Assembly: GCA_030532185.1 (NCBI GenBank) | Contig: JAUNLO010000003.1 | Span: 1-64,000, forward strand | DNA: 64,000 nt | Direction of reading: 5' to 3' | DNA from: Eubacteriales bacterium | GTDB lineage: Bacteria > Bacillota_A > Clostridia > Saccharofermentanales > DTU023 | Shown: positions 36,404-45,199 of the stretch, in pieces | Layout of the letters: the number at the start of each line of letters is the position of its first letter | How positions within the stretch are numbered: position 1 is the stretch's first letter | Notes under the pieces: generated by a model | What the model was told of the DNA's origin: nothing | The model's input: only the letters and a program-made list of their open reading frames with translations | The model's database searches: none | Made by a program: the position numbers and the translations under genes

Positions 36404-37288
36404 ATGGGTAATAAAGGTTTACGTTATGCCATACGTGATGGCTTTACCGGGCTGAAAAGACACCCCATGGTGCTGATTCTGTCTATCACCACCATGTTTA
36501 TTATGCTCAGTCTCTTAGCTGCTTTTGTGGTCTTTGCTTATAATGCAAATATTGTTTTAAAGGAAGCCGGCGAAATTCCTCCCGTGGAAATTCAATTTCA
36601 ACTGGGGGTAAGCCAGGATTCCGTAGTTAACTTGGCCAAGCAATTTGAGGATAACGAGAATATTGTAGAGTATAAAGTGATGAGTCCCGCCGATAACATG
36701 TCGGATTTCATGGACCTCATGGGCAAGGAGGGGCTCTTTGACGAGTTTAACTATGAGGACCATATTCCCTGGACCATCCTCTTGCGTTTAGGTGATCCTA
36801 CCCTGGGACAGGCCTTTAAAAATGAAGTGATGCAGTATCCTGGTGTCTACGATGTCATGATGGAAACAGCCCTCATGTCCACCCTGCAGAGTGCCATTCA
36901 AACTGTAAGTTTGGTATCTATTTTGGTCTTTCTCATTCTCTTTATTGTCTCTGTAATGGTCATCAATAATATGATTCGTATCATTGCCTTGTCCCGGTCC
37001 AATGAGCTCAGTATCATGAAAACCATGGGGGCGACGGATCTTTATATTCGCATACCCTTTGTCATTGAAGGCCTCTTCGTTTCTCTCCTGGCCTCTATTT
37101 TGAGTGTGACAGCTATCTTGCTGGCCTATCACTTCGTTTTAAACAGCTTAGCCGCCGGTTTTATTTCGGACAGCCTTCTGCCTTTGGGGCAGCTGGTCCT
37201 CCCAGTTGTGCTAGTTGTGGTACTATTAGCCCTCTTAGTAGGTGGCTTAACCTCCTTTTTCTCGGTTAAGCGTTATATCCGTGTCTAA
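36404..37288 (+). CDS. ftsX: Cell-division permease-like protein FtsX
   Basis: A 294-residue protein with the FtsX/MacB topology: one N-terminal membrane segment (about 22-44), a large extracellular domain (about 45-165), then three membrane segments (about 172-195, 222-245, 262-285). SNELSIMKTMGATDLYIRIPF is the conserved cytoplasmic loop that contacts FtsE. It starts two bases after ftsE. The downstream gene encodes a coiled-coil M23 hydrolase, the usual extracellular partner of FtsEX. Confidence 0.93.
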   Translation: MGNKGLRYAIRDGFTGLKRHPMVLILSITTMFIMLSLLAAFVVFAYNANIVLKEAGEIPPVEIQFQLGVSQDSVVNLAKQFEDNENIVEYKVMSPADNMSDFMDLMGKEGLFDEFNYEDHIPWTILLRLGDPTLGQAFKNEVMQYPGVYDVMMETALMSTLQSAIQTVSLVSILVFLILFIVSVMVINNMIRIIALSRSNELSIMKTMGATDLYIRIPFVIEGLFVSLLASILSVTAILLAYHFVLNSLAAGFISDSLLPLGQLVLPVVLVVVLLALLVGGLTSFFSVKRYIRV

Positions 37289-37339
37289 GCTTGGCTTACG
37301 TGGCTTTGCCTCGCTTAGTCCTAGCTATTTAGGTGATTT

Positions 37340-38614
37340 ATGCACAAAAGATTTTCTCAATATAAACATTCTCTTTTTACGGCACTTTTGAGTCTTAGCT
37401 TATTTGCCATGATTTTCCTACCGACCTGGCCCGTACAAGGCCTAGATACGCAAGCCGAATTGGACCGGCTTATGTTAGAGCAGGCGGAACTGGAGCAGCA
37501 ATGGCAAATGGCCAAAGATGAATTGGCGGTATTTCAGAGCCAACAGGACTTAATCGATACAGACCTGGCTTGGCTGCTGGAACGTTCGGAAGAGCAACAG
37601 GCCCTTTACGAAAAACAAGTGGAGCAGGTAGCTGCTATCACTAGAATGAAGCAATCTTTAGAGCGCAGCCTGGAGGTGGCGATTCGCCAGTATGAGGCCC
37701 ATAAGGCCCTCTACTACGAGCGGATTGAGGGAATGTATAACCTGCAGAAAAAGTCTCAGTTAGAAATTCTTCTAGCCTCTGATTCCCTGGAAGCCTACTT
37801 TTCCACCCTGCGTTTTATGAAGATGATTTCGGATGCGGATGAGCAGGATTTGAACCGCATGCGGGAGCAAAGAGACAAACTCCAGATGCAGAAGGAAGAA
37901 ACCGAAAAGCAGCTGGCAGAATATAATCAGCTCCTAGAGGCCATTAGGGAAGATAAAACGGCCATAGAAAATGACTTGGCTGACTACGAATATAATATGT
38001 CTAACCTGGATATGCAGATGCAGGTTCTGGCGGATAATGTTGAGGCTTTCTCCAATGACCACTTGCAATTGCAATTAGAAATTGATGAGGCTAATCGGCG
38101 TCTGGCGGAGGAGGAGTATCTGGCCAGTTTAGAAGCAGCAGCCCCTTCCGAAGAGATCTATGAGGATATATACGAAGAGGTATACGAAGAGCTAGGGGAC
38201 TATGATACTCCTATCTATTCCGGTAATGGCTTTGTGTGGCCCTGCCCTCAAAACGATGGTATTTCTTCCGAGTTTGGTCCCCGTTCCATTCCGGAAATGG
38301 GCCTCAATGATTTCCATACGGGCCTTGACTTTGCGGCTGACTATTACGCTCCTGCGGTGGCTGCCGCTACAGGTACGGTCATTTATGCTGGCTGGATGGA
38401 TTATGGCGGTAATACGGTGCAAATTGATATTGGTGGGGGCATGATGATTATGTATTGCCACTTGAGCGAAATTTATGTCGGAGTAGGACAAACGGTAGGC
38501 GCAGGTGAGCTTGTGGGTAGCGTAGGTTCTACGGGCATGTCCAGTGGGCCTCACCTGCACTTCGAAATTCAGGTTGGTGGTTCCCCGGTAGATCCCCGCT
38601 TGTACCTCTACTAG
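37340..38614 (+). CDS. Coiled-coil M23 murein hydrolase / activator (EnvC/PcsB-type role)
   Basis: A 424-residue secreted protein. A signal segment (about 10-33) is followed by a long Glu/Gln-rich coiled coil (about 35-265), an acidic Tyr/Glu linker (EEIYEDIYEEVYEE), and an M23 (LytM) domain. M23 metal motifs are intact: FHTGLDFAADY (about His325 and Asp329) and HLHFEIQ (about 404-410), with DPRLYLY at the end. Intact ligands suggest real endopeptidase activity rather than an EnvC-like inactive activator. Directly downstream of ftsEX, it is the likely hydrolase gated by FtsEX during septal splitting. Confidence 0.92.
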   Translation: MHKRFSQYKHSLFTALLSLSLFAMIFLPTWPVQGLDTQAELDRLMLEQAELEQQWQMAKDELAVFQSQQDLIDTDLAWLLERSEEQQALYEKQVEQVAAITRMKQSLERSLEVAIRQYEAHKALYYERIEGMYNLQKKSQLEILLASDSLEAYFSTLRFMKMISDADEQDLNRMREQRDKLQMQKEETEKQLAEYNQLLEAIREDKTAIENDLADYEYNMSNLDMQMQVLADNVEAFSNDHLQLQLEIDEANRRLAEEEYLASLEAAAPSEEIYEDIYEEVYEELGDYDTPIYSGNGFVWPCPQNDGISSEFGPRSIPEMGLNDFHTGLDFAADYYAPAVAAATGTVIYAGWMDYGGNTVQIDIGGGMMIMYCHLSEIYVGVGQTVGAGELVGSVGSTGMSSGPHLHFEIQVGGSPVDPRLYLY

Positions 38615-38642
38615 ACAGTTTTACCGGTCAAGGAGTTAAGAC

Positions 38643-39998
38643 ATGGAAACAGATAACAAAGATTTATTAAGAGAAAATACTAAGCATGAAGGGCCGGGAG
38701 ATCAGCCCCGGAGAGGCTGGATCTTTAGCCTGCTGGCTGGTCTCTTAATTGTAGCCCTATTTGCGACCTATCTCTTACCTCAAGTCTTAACGGCTTGGCG
38801 GCTGGGTCAGACCTCTAGTGGTTTGCAGGACCAGTCCCAGATTTCAAAATTAGTCCTGCCTGCCTTAAATCTCAACGATCCTGACGCCGCCACCCTTAAA
38901 CAGCTGCAGAAATTGCAACTTATTTACGATACCCTCAAGAGTGATTATTTTAGGGAATTAAGCGATGCGGAACTCATTGAAGCCATGTATGCAGGCCTTC
39001 TGGATGAGATGGAATCCCCCTACACCTTTTATCTGGATAGTGAAGAATATGCGGCCATGGAAGAGTCCATGCAAGGTGAATATTATGGCATCGGGGCCCA
39101 GGTCTCCAAACAAGATAATATTTATTTGATTTCGGATATCTTTGATGACTCCCCCGCAGCCCGGGCAGGCCTCCACATTGGTGATCAATTCCTCAGTGTG
39201 GATGGTAAGGATGTGGCAGAATTCTCTGACGTTACTAGCCTGGCCTCTGCGGTCCGGGGGCCTGAGGGTTCAACCGTCAGCCTGGAGGTCTTCCGTTCCA
39301 GTGATAATCAGACCCACACCCTGGAGGTAACCCGGGGTAAGGTCATTAACTCCAACCTCAAGGCCGAACTCTTGACGGAGGAGATAGGCTATATTCGGAT
39401 TTTAGAATTTAACTCCGGCGTAGCGGATAACTTTATCAAGGCCCTGAAAGATTTTAAGGACCAGCAGGTTAAGTCCATTATTTTTGATGTGCGAAATAAC
39501 GGCGGCGGCTATGTCTATGAAGTGACTAAGATGCTAGACTATCTGCTGCCCCCGGGAACCCTGGCGGTAGCCAAGGGCCGGGTAGCTGGTCAAGCCTATG
39601 AAGAGAGCTGGACCTCGGACCATAAGGCGGGGGTGCCGGACGACTGGCAATATGTGGTGCTCCTGAATCAATATTCGGCCTCCGCTAGTGAACTCTTTGC
39701 GGGCTGCCTGCGTGACTATGACAAGGCGGTCCTGGTCGGTGAGCAATCTTTTGGCAAGGGGGTAGGCACCATCACCCGTGAATTAACAGATGGGTCCGCC
39801 TTACAGATTACAAATTTTTACTATTACTTGCCTAAGGGCGATAGTGTAGAAGGGGAGGGCCTGGCCCCTCAGCTGGAAGTTAGCTTAGCTAAAGAAGTAG
39901 CCGGTCTGCCTCTGGGCCAACTCAGCCACGAAGAGGACAGTCAGTTACAAGCAGCCCTCACTTATGTCGAGGAGAATTATTTAGCCGCAACTAAATAG
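38643..39998 (+). CDS. ctpA: C-terminal processing peptidase (S41, CtpA-like)
   Basis: A 451-residue protein. A membrane anchor (about 27-48) precedes a tail-specific protease: PDZ domain (about 135-215; MQGEYYGIGAQVSKQDNIY and AGLHIGDQFLSVDGKDV), then the S41 catalytic core with GGGYVYEV, the nucleophile Ser in YSASASELFAG and the base Lys in SFGKGVG. It acts outside the membrane on cell-wall or secreted proteins. Its place directly after the M23 hydrolase gene (28 bases) suggests it processes or turns over the division hydrolases, as in other CtpA/hydrolase pairs. That is inference. Confidence 0.93.
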   Translation: METDNKDLLRENTKHEGPGDQPRRGWIFSLLAGLLIVALFATYLLPQVLTAWRLGQTSSGLQDQSQISKLVLPALNLNDPDAATLKQLQKLQLIYDTLKSDYFRELSDAELIEAMYAGLLDEMESPYTFYLDSEEYAAMEESMQGEYYGIGAQVSKQDNIYLISDIFDDSPAARAGLHIGDQFLSVDGKDVAEFSDVTSLASAVRGPEGSTVSLEVFRSSDNQTHTLEVTRGKVINSNLKAELLTEEIGYIRILEFNSGVADNFIKALKDFKDQQVKSIIFDVRNNGGGYVYEVTKMLDYLLPPGTLAVAKGRVAGQAYEESWTSDHKAGVPDDWQYVVLLNQYSASASELFAGCLRDYDKAVLVGEQSFGKGVGTITRELTDGSALQITNFYYYLPKGDSVEGEGLAPQLEVSLAKEVAGLPLGQLSHEEDSQLQAALTYVEENYLAATK

Positions 39999-40018
39999 AG
40001 CTAGTGCAGAGCTAGTAC
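39994..40018. repeat. Short 12-bp tandem duplication at the ctpA stop codon
   Basis: The ctpA stop codon TAG begins TAGAGCTAGTGC, directly repeated as AGAGCTAGTACC. Further AGTTAGT/TAGTAAG repeats follow to about 40050. Confidence 0.45.
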
Positions 40019-40105
40019 CACTGATTAAGAGTTAGTTAGTAAGAGCAGAGAGACAGTCGACCTCCAACTAGGCAAGGGGGAGGTAGTGCTAGATAAGGAA
40101 TAGAT

Positions 40106-41140
40106 ATGGCAGAGGATAAGAAAACAGATAAATTCTCACATTTAGGTGACATTGTATTAACGGGTGACCGCCCCTCGGGCCGTCTCCATATCGGGCATTA
40201 TGCGGGCTCTATTCAAAAACGCCTGGAATTTCAAGACCAGTATGATCAGAACTTCATTATGATTGCCGATATGCAGGCTTTGACCGACCATGCCGCAGGG
40301 GGAGAGGCCGTGAGCCAGTCAGTGATGCAGCTGGCGATTGACTATTTAGCTGTGGGCCTGGATCCTCGCAAATCTACGATTTTTATCCAGTCTCTAGTGC
40401 CCGAACTCACGGAACTCACGGTTCTATACATGAATTTCGTAACCCTGGCCCGCTTAAAACGCAATCCTACGGTCAAGAACGAGATGCAGCAGAAGGGTTT
40501 TGGCGATACTGTCCCTATCGGTTTCTTGAACTATCCGGTCAGTCAGGCCGCCGACATTACCGCCTTTATGGCCAATCTGGTCCCGGTAGGTAATGACCAG
40601 TTGCCCATGATTGAGCAGACTAATGAAATTGTGCGCTCTATCAACTATACCTACCAAACTGAGGTTTTGCGGGAATGTGAGGCCATCATGTCTAAGACAG
40701 GGCGTTTGCCCGGCACAGATGGTTCGGCCAAGATGTCCAAGACCATCGGTAATTGCATTTATCTTTCCGATGATGAAAAGACGGTTAAAGAGAAGGTTAT
40801 GGGGATGTATACGGACCCTGGTCACCTGCGGGTAGAGGATCCTGGTAAGGTAGAAGGTAACCCTGTCTTTACTTACCTCAAAACCTTTGACCCCGACCAA
40901 GGCCTGGTAGCAGATATGGCCGACCATTACCAGCGCGGGGGATTGGGTGACGTTAAAGTCAAGCGACATCTCCTGGAAGTCATGCAAGACCTGCTGACAC
41001 CTATCAGAGAACGCCGGGCAGAATTTGAGCAGGATCAGGGGCAAATCTTGACTATGCTCAAAGAGAATTCCGCCCACGCCTCGGCCGTAGCTAGAGAAAC
41101 TCTGGAGCGTTTGAAGAAAGCCATGAGTCTAAACTATTAA
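40106..41140 (+). CDS. trpS: Tryptophanyl-tRNA synthetase
   Basis: A 344-residue class I synthetase that charges tRNA-Trp. The HIGH-type motif is [16 protein letters not shown] (about 20-35) and the KMSKS motif is AKMSKTIGN (about 207). [10 protein letters not shown] and NQLP-type [13 protein letters not shown] are typical TrpRS stretches. It stands immediately upstream of the ribosomal cluster, in place of the usual rpsL-rpsG-fusA-tuf genes, which are not in the window. Confidence 0.96.
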   Translation: MAEDKKTDKFSHLGDIVLTGDRPSGRLHIGHYAGSIQKRLEFQDQYDQNFIMIADMQALTDHAAGGEAVSQSVMQLAIDYLAVGLDPRKSTIFIQSLVPELTELTVLYMNFVTLARLKRNPTVKNEMQQKGFGDTVPIGFLNYPVSQAADITAFMANLVPVGNDQLPMIEQTNEIVRSINYTYQTEVLRECEAIMSKTGRLPGTDGSAKMSKTIGNCIYLSDDEKTVKEKVMGMYTDPGHLRVEDPGKVEGNPVFTYLKTFDPDQGLVADMADHYQRGGLGDVKVKRHLLEVMQDLLTPIRERRAEFEQDQGQILTMLKENSAHASAVARETLERLKKAMSLNY

Positions 41141-41219
41141 CTGCCTAGCGCCAGTTAAGCCTAAAGTCTTGCGCAAAGTGCCTACATAAATGAATTTATC
41201 ATCTAAAGCTTTGTGCAAG
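41137..41219. repeat. Nested inverted repeats after trpS
   Basis: TTAACTG (41137-41143) pairs with CAGTTAA (41152-41158) and spans the trpS stop codon. CTTGCGCAAAG (41168-41178) pairs with CTTTGTGCAAG (41209-41219), with ATAAAT/ATTTAT nested in the loop (41186-41199). No T-run follows either arm. They may fold the trpS 3' end. Confidence 0.6.
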
Positions 41220-41284
41220 TATCCAAACTTGTATATAGAGAGATTTTTATCCTCTAAAATCGCTTAAAAGACGGGCAAAGGGGC

Positions 41285-41313
41285 TTGCACAGCCGCTTTA
41301 TCTCAGTTATACT
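41285..41313 (+). promoter_or_regulatory. Promoter of the S10 ribosomal operon
   Basis: TTGCAC (41285-41290), 17 bases, TATACT (41308-41313), about 260 bases upstream of rpsJ. Expected start is about 41320, giving a long structured leader. Confidence 0.75.
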
Positions 41314-41319
41314 TACCGC

Positions 41320-41515
41320 TGTCGCTCGAAAGCTGTCTTTCGGGTGCCTAGCCATGAAGTCTGAGATTGCCGTCTTGAGCCGCTGCGGCCCTTCGGCGGG
41401 TAACTTAGACCGAGTAATCTGCCCCCGAGGCAGGTGAGTTTACACGCAGCATGATGAGGGTAGACAACAACCCAGCGCATGCGTCAAGTAAAGATGAAGC
41501 GTCTGGGTTTTATCT
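41320..41515 (+). promoter_or_regulatory. Structured 5' leader with attenuator in front of rpsJ
   Basis: In order: hairpin CGAAAG/CTTTCG (41327-41342); stem GTCTGAG (41359-41365) with CTTAGAC (41404-41410) enclosing TTGCC/GGTAA and a GCCG/CGGC hairpin; hairpin CTGCC/GGCAG (41419-41433); then an intrinsic-terminator-like hairpin AACCCAG (41469-41475) with CTGGGTT (41503-41509) followed by TTTATCTT. GGGT (41458-41461) can pair with ACCC (41470-41473), which would break the terminator. This fits regulation of the operon by a ribosomal protein or by attenuation. I could not match it to a named RNA family. Confidence 0.65.
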
Positions 41516-41570
41516 TGTAGATAAATGAAACACCCGGCTAAGTTGTGAACTTTGAATAACAGGAGGAAAT

Positions 41571-41882
41571 ATGTCTGTAAATCAAAAAATCAGAATTCGT
41601 CTCAAAGCCTTTGATCATCAGGTTTTAGACGAGAGCGCCGGCAGAATCGTGGAGTCCGCCAAAAGGTCTGGAGCTATTGTATCTGGTCCCATTCCCCTTC
41701 CTACAGAAAAGGAAATTTACACCATTCTCCGGTCTCCCCACGTAAACAAAGACTCCCGGGAACAGTTTGAACTTAGAACCCACAAGAGACTGATCGACAT
41801 CCTGGCTCCCAACAACAAGACCATGGAAGCCCTGATGAAGCTCGAGATGCCTGCAGGCGTTAACATCGAGATTAAGATCTAA
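41571..41882 (+). CDS. rpsJ: 30S ribosomal protein S10 (NusE)
   Basis: A 103-residue S10 of standard length, beginning with [15 protein letters not shown] and containing [31 protein letters not shown] sequence. It is a head protein of the 30S subunit and the transcription antitermination factor NusE. It is the first gene of the S10 operon, with GGAGG seven bases upstream. Confidence 0.98.
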   Translation: MSVNQKIRIRLKAFDHQVLDESAGRIVESAKRSGAIVSGPIPLPTEKEIYTILRSPHVNKDSREQFELRTHKRLIDILAPNNKTMEALMKLEMPAGVNIEIKI

Positions 41883-41937
41883 TCTGCAAAACCGCTCAAG
41901 TTCACCTTGCGTGAACCAATAAGCAGGAGGAATAAAG

Positions 41938-42558
41938 ATGAGTAAATTTATGTTAGGTAGAAAGGCAGGGATGACCCAGATTTTCGATGAGTCCGGTGTC
42001 GCTATCCCTGTCACAGTCATTGATTGCGGTCCCTTAACCGTGGTCCAGAAGAAGACCACTGATAATGATGGCTATGAAGCAATCAAGGTGGCTTACGAAG
42101 AAGTTAAAAAGGTTAATAAGCCCGATCAGGGTCAGTTCGCAAAGCATGACCTCAAGCCCATGCGCCACATGCGTGAATTCCAGGCTGATCAGGAATATGA
42201 AGTTGGTCAAGTCATCAACGTTGCCGATATGTTCGAGGCTGGCAGCCGGGTAGATATCGCCGGTACCTCTAAGGGTAAGGGCTATGCCGGTAGCATCAAG
42301 CGTCATAATTTTTCCCGCGGTCCTGTAGCTCACGGTTCTAAATACCACCGGGCTTCCGGTTCTTTGGGTTCATCCGCTACACCTGCTAAGGTCCAAAAGG
42401 GACATAAGCTGCCTGGCCAAATGGGTAATGAGCGGGTAACCGTGCAAAACCTGGACGTCGTGATGGTCGATGGTGAGCGCAATATCTTAGTGGTTAAGGG
42501 TTCCGTACCGGGATCCCGTCACAGCCTCTTAGAGATTCGCGATACCGTTAAGGCTTAA
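41938..42558 (+). CDS. rplC: 50S ribosomal protein L3
   Basis: A 206-residue L3 with GRKAGMTQIFDESG at the N-terminus and the long central loop GTSKGKGYAGSIKRHNFSRG and SLGSSATPAKVQKGHKLPGQ that reaches the peptidyl-transferase centre. AGGAGG precedes the ATG. It assembles early onto 23S rRNA. Confidence 0.98.
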   Translation: MSKFMLGRKAGMTQIFDESGVAIPVTVIDCGPLTVVQKKTTDNDGYEAIKVAYEEVKKVNKPDQGQFAKHDLKPMRHMREFQADQEYEVGQVINVADMFEAGSRVDIAGTSKGKGYAGSIKRHNFSRGPVAHGSKYHRASGSLGSSATPAKVQKGHKLPGQMGNERVTVQNLDVVMVDGERNILVVKGSVPGSRHSLLEIRDTVKA

Positions 42559-42579
42559 GAAGCGGAAGAGGTAATTGAA

Positions 42580-43203
42580 ATGGCAAAATTAGATTTATAC
42601 ACAATGCAAGGTGACCGCAAAGGTGAAATTGAAGTTTCTGACGATATTTTCGCCCGGGAGCCTAACCTGGACTTGCTCCACCGCGCCGTAGTTATTCACC
42701 TGGGTAACCAACGCCAGGGTACTCACAAGGCCAAGGACCGTTCTGAGGTCAGCGGCGGTGGTCGTAAGCCTTATAGACAAAAAGGTACCGGTCGTGCCCG
42801 TCAGGGTTCCATCCGTTCACCCCTCAAAATTGGTGGTGGTGTAACTTTTGGCCCTCTCCCGCGTTCTTATCGCAAGACCCTGCCTAAGAAGATGAGAAGG
42901 GTAGCCCTCAAGTCTGCCTTATCTGCTTGCGTACAAGGGGAGAAGATGATGGTTTTGGACGAGCTTAACCTGCAAGAGGTTAAGACCAAGGCTATGGCTC
43001 AGGTCTTAAATAACTTGAAGTTAGACAAGTCCGTTCTGCTGATTTTGGATGCCAAAAATAAAGTTGTTGAGCTTTCTGCCCGCAACCTGCCTGGTGTCAC
43101 CGTGGAATATGTCAATACCATTAATGTTTACGACCTGCTCAAGCACCACAAGGTTTTGATGACTCAGGCGAGCATCCGTAAATTAGAGGAGGTACATGCC
43201 TAA
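42580..43203 (+). CDS. rplD: 50S ribosomal protein L4
   Basis: A 207-residue L4. The exit-tunnel loop is visible as RSEVSGGGRKPYRQKGTGRA and RQGSIRSPLKIGGGVTFGP. In other bacteria L4 can autoregulate the S10 operon through its leader, so the structured leader at 41320 is a possible target. It ends in TAATG shared with rplW. Confidence 0.98.
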   Translation: MAKLDLYTMQGDRKGEIEVSDDIFAREPNLDLLHRAVVIHLGNQRQGTHKAKDRSEVSGGGRKPYRQKGTGRARQGSIRSPLKIGGGVTFGPLPRSYRKTLPKKMRRVALKSALSACVQGEKMMVLDELNLQEVKTKAMAQVLNNLKLDKSVLLILDAKNKVVELSARNLPGVTVEYVNTINVYDLLKHHKVLMTQASIRKLEEVHA

Positions 43204-43553
43204 TGAATCCCCACGATATCATCATTGCACCAATCATTACTGAGCGGTCTACCTTGAACAGCTACAATGGCAAGTACACCTTTAAGGTTGCCTCCAAGGC
43301 CACTAAGGTACAGATTCGCCAGGCTTGTGAAGAACTCTTCAACGTTAAAGTTCTCAAGGTCAATACCAGAAATGTTATAGGCAAGAATAAGCGTGTTGGA
43401 CTTAATAGCGGTCGGACTCCCGGCTATAAAAAAGCTATCGTGACCATTGACACCGATCCCCAGGCCGGTTCCTATAAGGCTAAGGGTGGTGAGGTCGTTA
43501 ACCCTAATAAGAAGTACAACAACACGATCGAAGAATTCGGGTTCGGCCAGTAA
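43203..43553 (+). CDS. rplW: 50S ribosomal protein L23
   Basis: A 116-residue L23, somewhat longer than the usual 95-100. It has [21 protein letters not shown] at the start and a standard fold. The extra residues form a polar C-terminus ([22 protein letters not shown]). It overlaps the rplD stop by one base (TAATG). It forms part of the exit-site docking platform for trigger factor and SRP. Confidence 0.97.
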   Translation: MNPHDIIIAPIITERSTLNSYNGKYTFKVASKATKVQIRQACEELFNVKVLKVNTRNVIGKNKRVGLNSGRTPGYKKAIVTIDTDPQAGSYKAKGGEVVNPNKKYNNTIEEFGFGQ

Positions 43554-43582
43554 GTCGTCCCCAAGAGAAGGAGTAGAGTAAA

Positions 43583-44410
43583 ATGGCAAAAAGCTATCGA
43601 CCCACTTCTCCCGCACGTAGGGAAATGACCACGGCCGACTTCTCTGAACTTTCAGGAAAGAAGCCCGAAGCATCACTCCTCAGAGTGCGCAAGCAGAACA
43701 GTGGGCGCAACAATTACGGACGTATCACAGTCAGACGCCGGGGCGGCGGTAACCGGCGTAAGTACAGAGTCATCGAATGGCGCCGCATTAAAGATGATAT
43801 CCCCGCTAAAGTAGCGGCTTTAGAGTATGATCCCAACCGTTCAGCTCACCTGGCCCTCCTGCACTATGCCGATGGTTCTAAGAGCTACATCCTGGCCCCT
43901 CTGGGCATCAAGGTGGGACAAACCGTTATCGCCGGTGAAGCCGTTGATCCGGTAGCCGGTAACTGCATGCCCCTGAGCTCCATCCCCGTAGGTACCCTGG
44001 TACACTCTGTGGAACTGAGACCCGGTCGCGGTGGCCAAATCGTAAGATCTGCCGGCTCTTCCGCCCAGCTCATGGCCAAAGAAGGTCGGTATGCTCAACT
44101 GCGACTGCCTTCCGGTGAATACCGCATGGTACTGCAGAGCTGCCGTGCTACGGTAGGGGTTGTCGGTAATATCGAACATGAAAATATCACTCTGGGTAAG
44201 GCTGGCCGTGTACGTCACATGGGTCATCGTCCCAAGGTTCGCGGTAAGGTTATGAACCCCGTCGATCACCCCCACGGTGGTGGTGAAGGCCGTAACCCCA
44301 TCGGTATGCCTAGCCCCATGTCCCCCTGGGGTAAGCCCACGATTGGTAAGAAGACCCGTAAACACAATAAGCCTTCGGATAAGTTCATTGTCCGTCGTCG
44401 GAAGAAGTAG
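43583..44410 (+). CDS. rplB: 50S ribosomal protein L2
   Basis: A 275-residue L2 with [45 protein letters not shown], and the C-terminal [20 protein letters not shown] including the functionally important His. It binds 23S rRNA near the peptidyl-transferase centre. Confidence 0.98.
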   Translation: MAKSYRPTSPARREMTTADFSELSGKKPEASLLRVRKQNSGRNNYGRITVRRRGGGNRRKYRVIEWRRIKDDIPAKVAALEYDPNRSAHLALLHYADGSKSYILAPLGIKVGQTVIAGEAVDPVAGNCMPLSSIPVGTLVHSVELRPGRGGQIVRSAGSSAQLMAKEGRYAQLRLPSGEYRMVLQSCRATVGVVGNIEHENITLGKAGRVRHMGHRPKVRGKVMNPVDHPHGGGEGRNPIGMPSPMSPWGKPTIGKKTRKHNKPSDKFIVRRRKK

Positions 44411-44424
44411 GAGGATAGACAGGT

Positions 44425-44697
44425 ATGAGTCGTTCATCTAAAAAAGGTTTCTATGTCGAAGAAAAGCTCATGCAGCGCATTATCGACATGAACGAGAAGA
44501 ATGAGCAAATAGTTCTTAAGACTTGGTCCCGCTCTTCTACCATCTTCCCTGAAATGGTGGGACATACCATTGCGGTACATGATGGCCGTAAGCACGTTCC
44601 TGTATATATCACGGAAGAAATGGTAGGCCATAAGTTGGGCGAATTTGCTCCCACCCGCACATTCAGATCTCATGCGAGATCCGAAAAAGGTGTTTAG
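44425..44697 (+). CDS. rpsS: 30S ribosomal protein S19
   Basis: A 90-residue S19: [18 protein letters not shown] at the start and [20 protein letters not shown] at the end. It binds the head of the 30S with S13. It follows rplB by 14 bases. Confidence 0.98.
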   Translation: MSRSSKKGFYVEEKLMQRIIDMNEKNEQIVLKTWSRSSTIFPEMVGHTIAVHDGRKHVPVYITEEMVGHKLGEFAPTRTFRSHARSEKGV

Positions 44698-44713
44698 GAT
44701 CGGAGGACGCTAA

Positions 44714-45190
44714 ATGGGAAAGAAAGCAATGAGTAAGCAGGAACTCCTCGAAAAGCGCGACGAGATCCTGGCTGATTACCATAAAATTCAAAAGAAATCT
44801 CAGAAAAAGCCTGTCCTGACCAAGAAGGAAAAGAAAATCCTGGGTATTGGTAAGGACGAAGGCAAGGCCACCCAAACTCACATCCGTATGGCTACCAGCA
44901 AGGCTGCTTTGGTATGTGACCTGGTACGTGGCAAGAACCTGGCGGAAGCCAAGGCTATCTTGACTTATACCAACCGGGCAGCTGCACCTGTAATCCTCAA
45001 GCTACTCAACTCTGCTGAAGCTAACGCAGTTAATAACAACGGCCTGAATAGCAATCAGCTCTATGTAGCAGAAATCTCGGCCCGGCCCGGTCCCATCCTT
45101 AAGCGCTGGAAGGCTAAGGGTAAGGGTTCTGCTAGCCGGATCAATAAGAGAACCTGCCATATTACTGCAGTAGTCAGAGAAAGAGCCTAG
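44714..45190 (+). CDS. rplV: 50S ribosomal protein L22 with N-terminal extension
   Basis: A 158-residue protein. The conventional L22 (about 110 residues) begins near residue 50 with HIRMATSKAALVCDLVRGK and includes LLNSAEANAVNNNGLNSNQL and GPILKRWKAKGKGSASRI for the exit-tunnel beta hairpin. The first about 48 residues are an extra, Lys-rich, probably helical arm (SKQELLEKRDEILADYHKIQ). The start is supported by GGAGG upstream of the ATG. Similar extensions exist in some Clostridia; their role is unknown. Confidence 0.96.
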   Translation: MGKKAMSKQELLEKRDEILADYHKIQKKSQKKPVLTKKEKKILGIGKDEGKATQTHIRMATSKAALVCDLVRGKNLAEAKAILTYTNRAAAPVILKLLNSAEANAVNNNGLNSNQLYVAEISARPGPILKRWKAKGKGSASRINKRTCHITAVVRERA

Positions 45191-45199
45191 GAGGTAAGT

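Noticed and set aside
40454..41077. 207-codon open frame on the minus strand inside trpS
   Set aside because: It is fully antisense to a clear synthetase gene and has no recognisable motifs.
41320..41515. SRP RNA, tmRNA, RNase P RNA or a known riboswitch in the S10 leader
   Set aside because: The conserved cores of these RNAs were not found; the position fits an r-protein leader.
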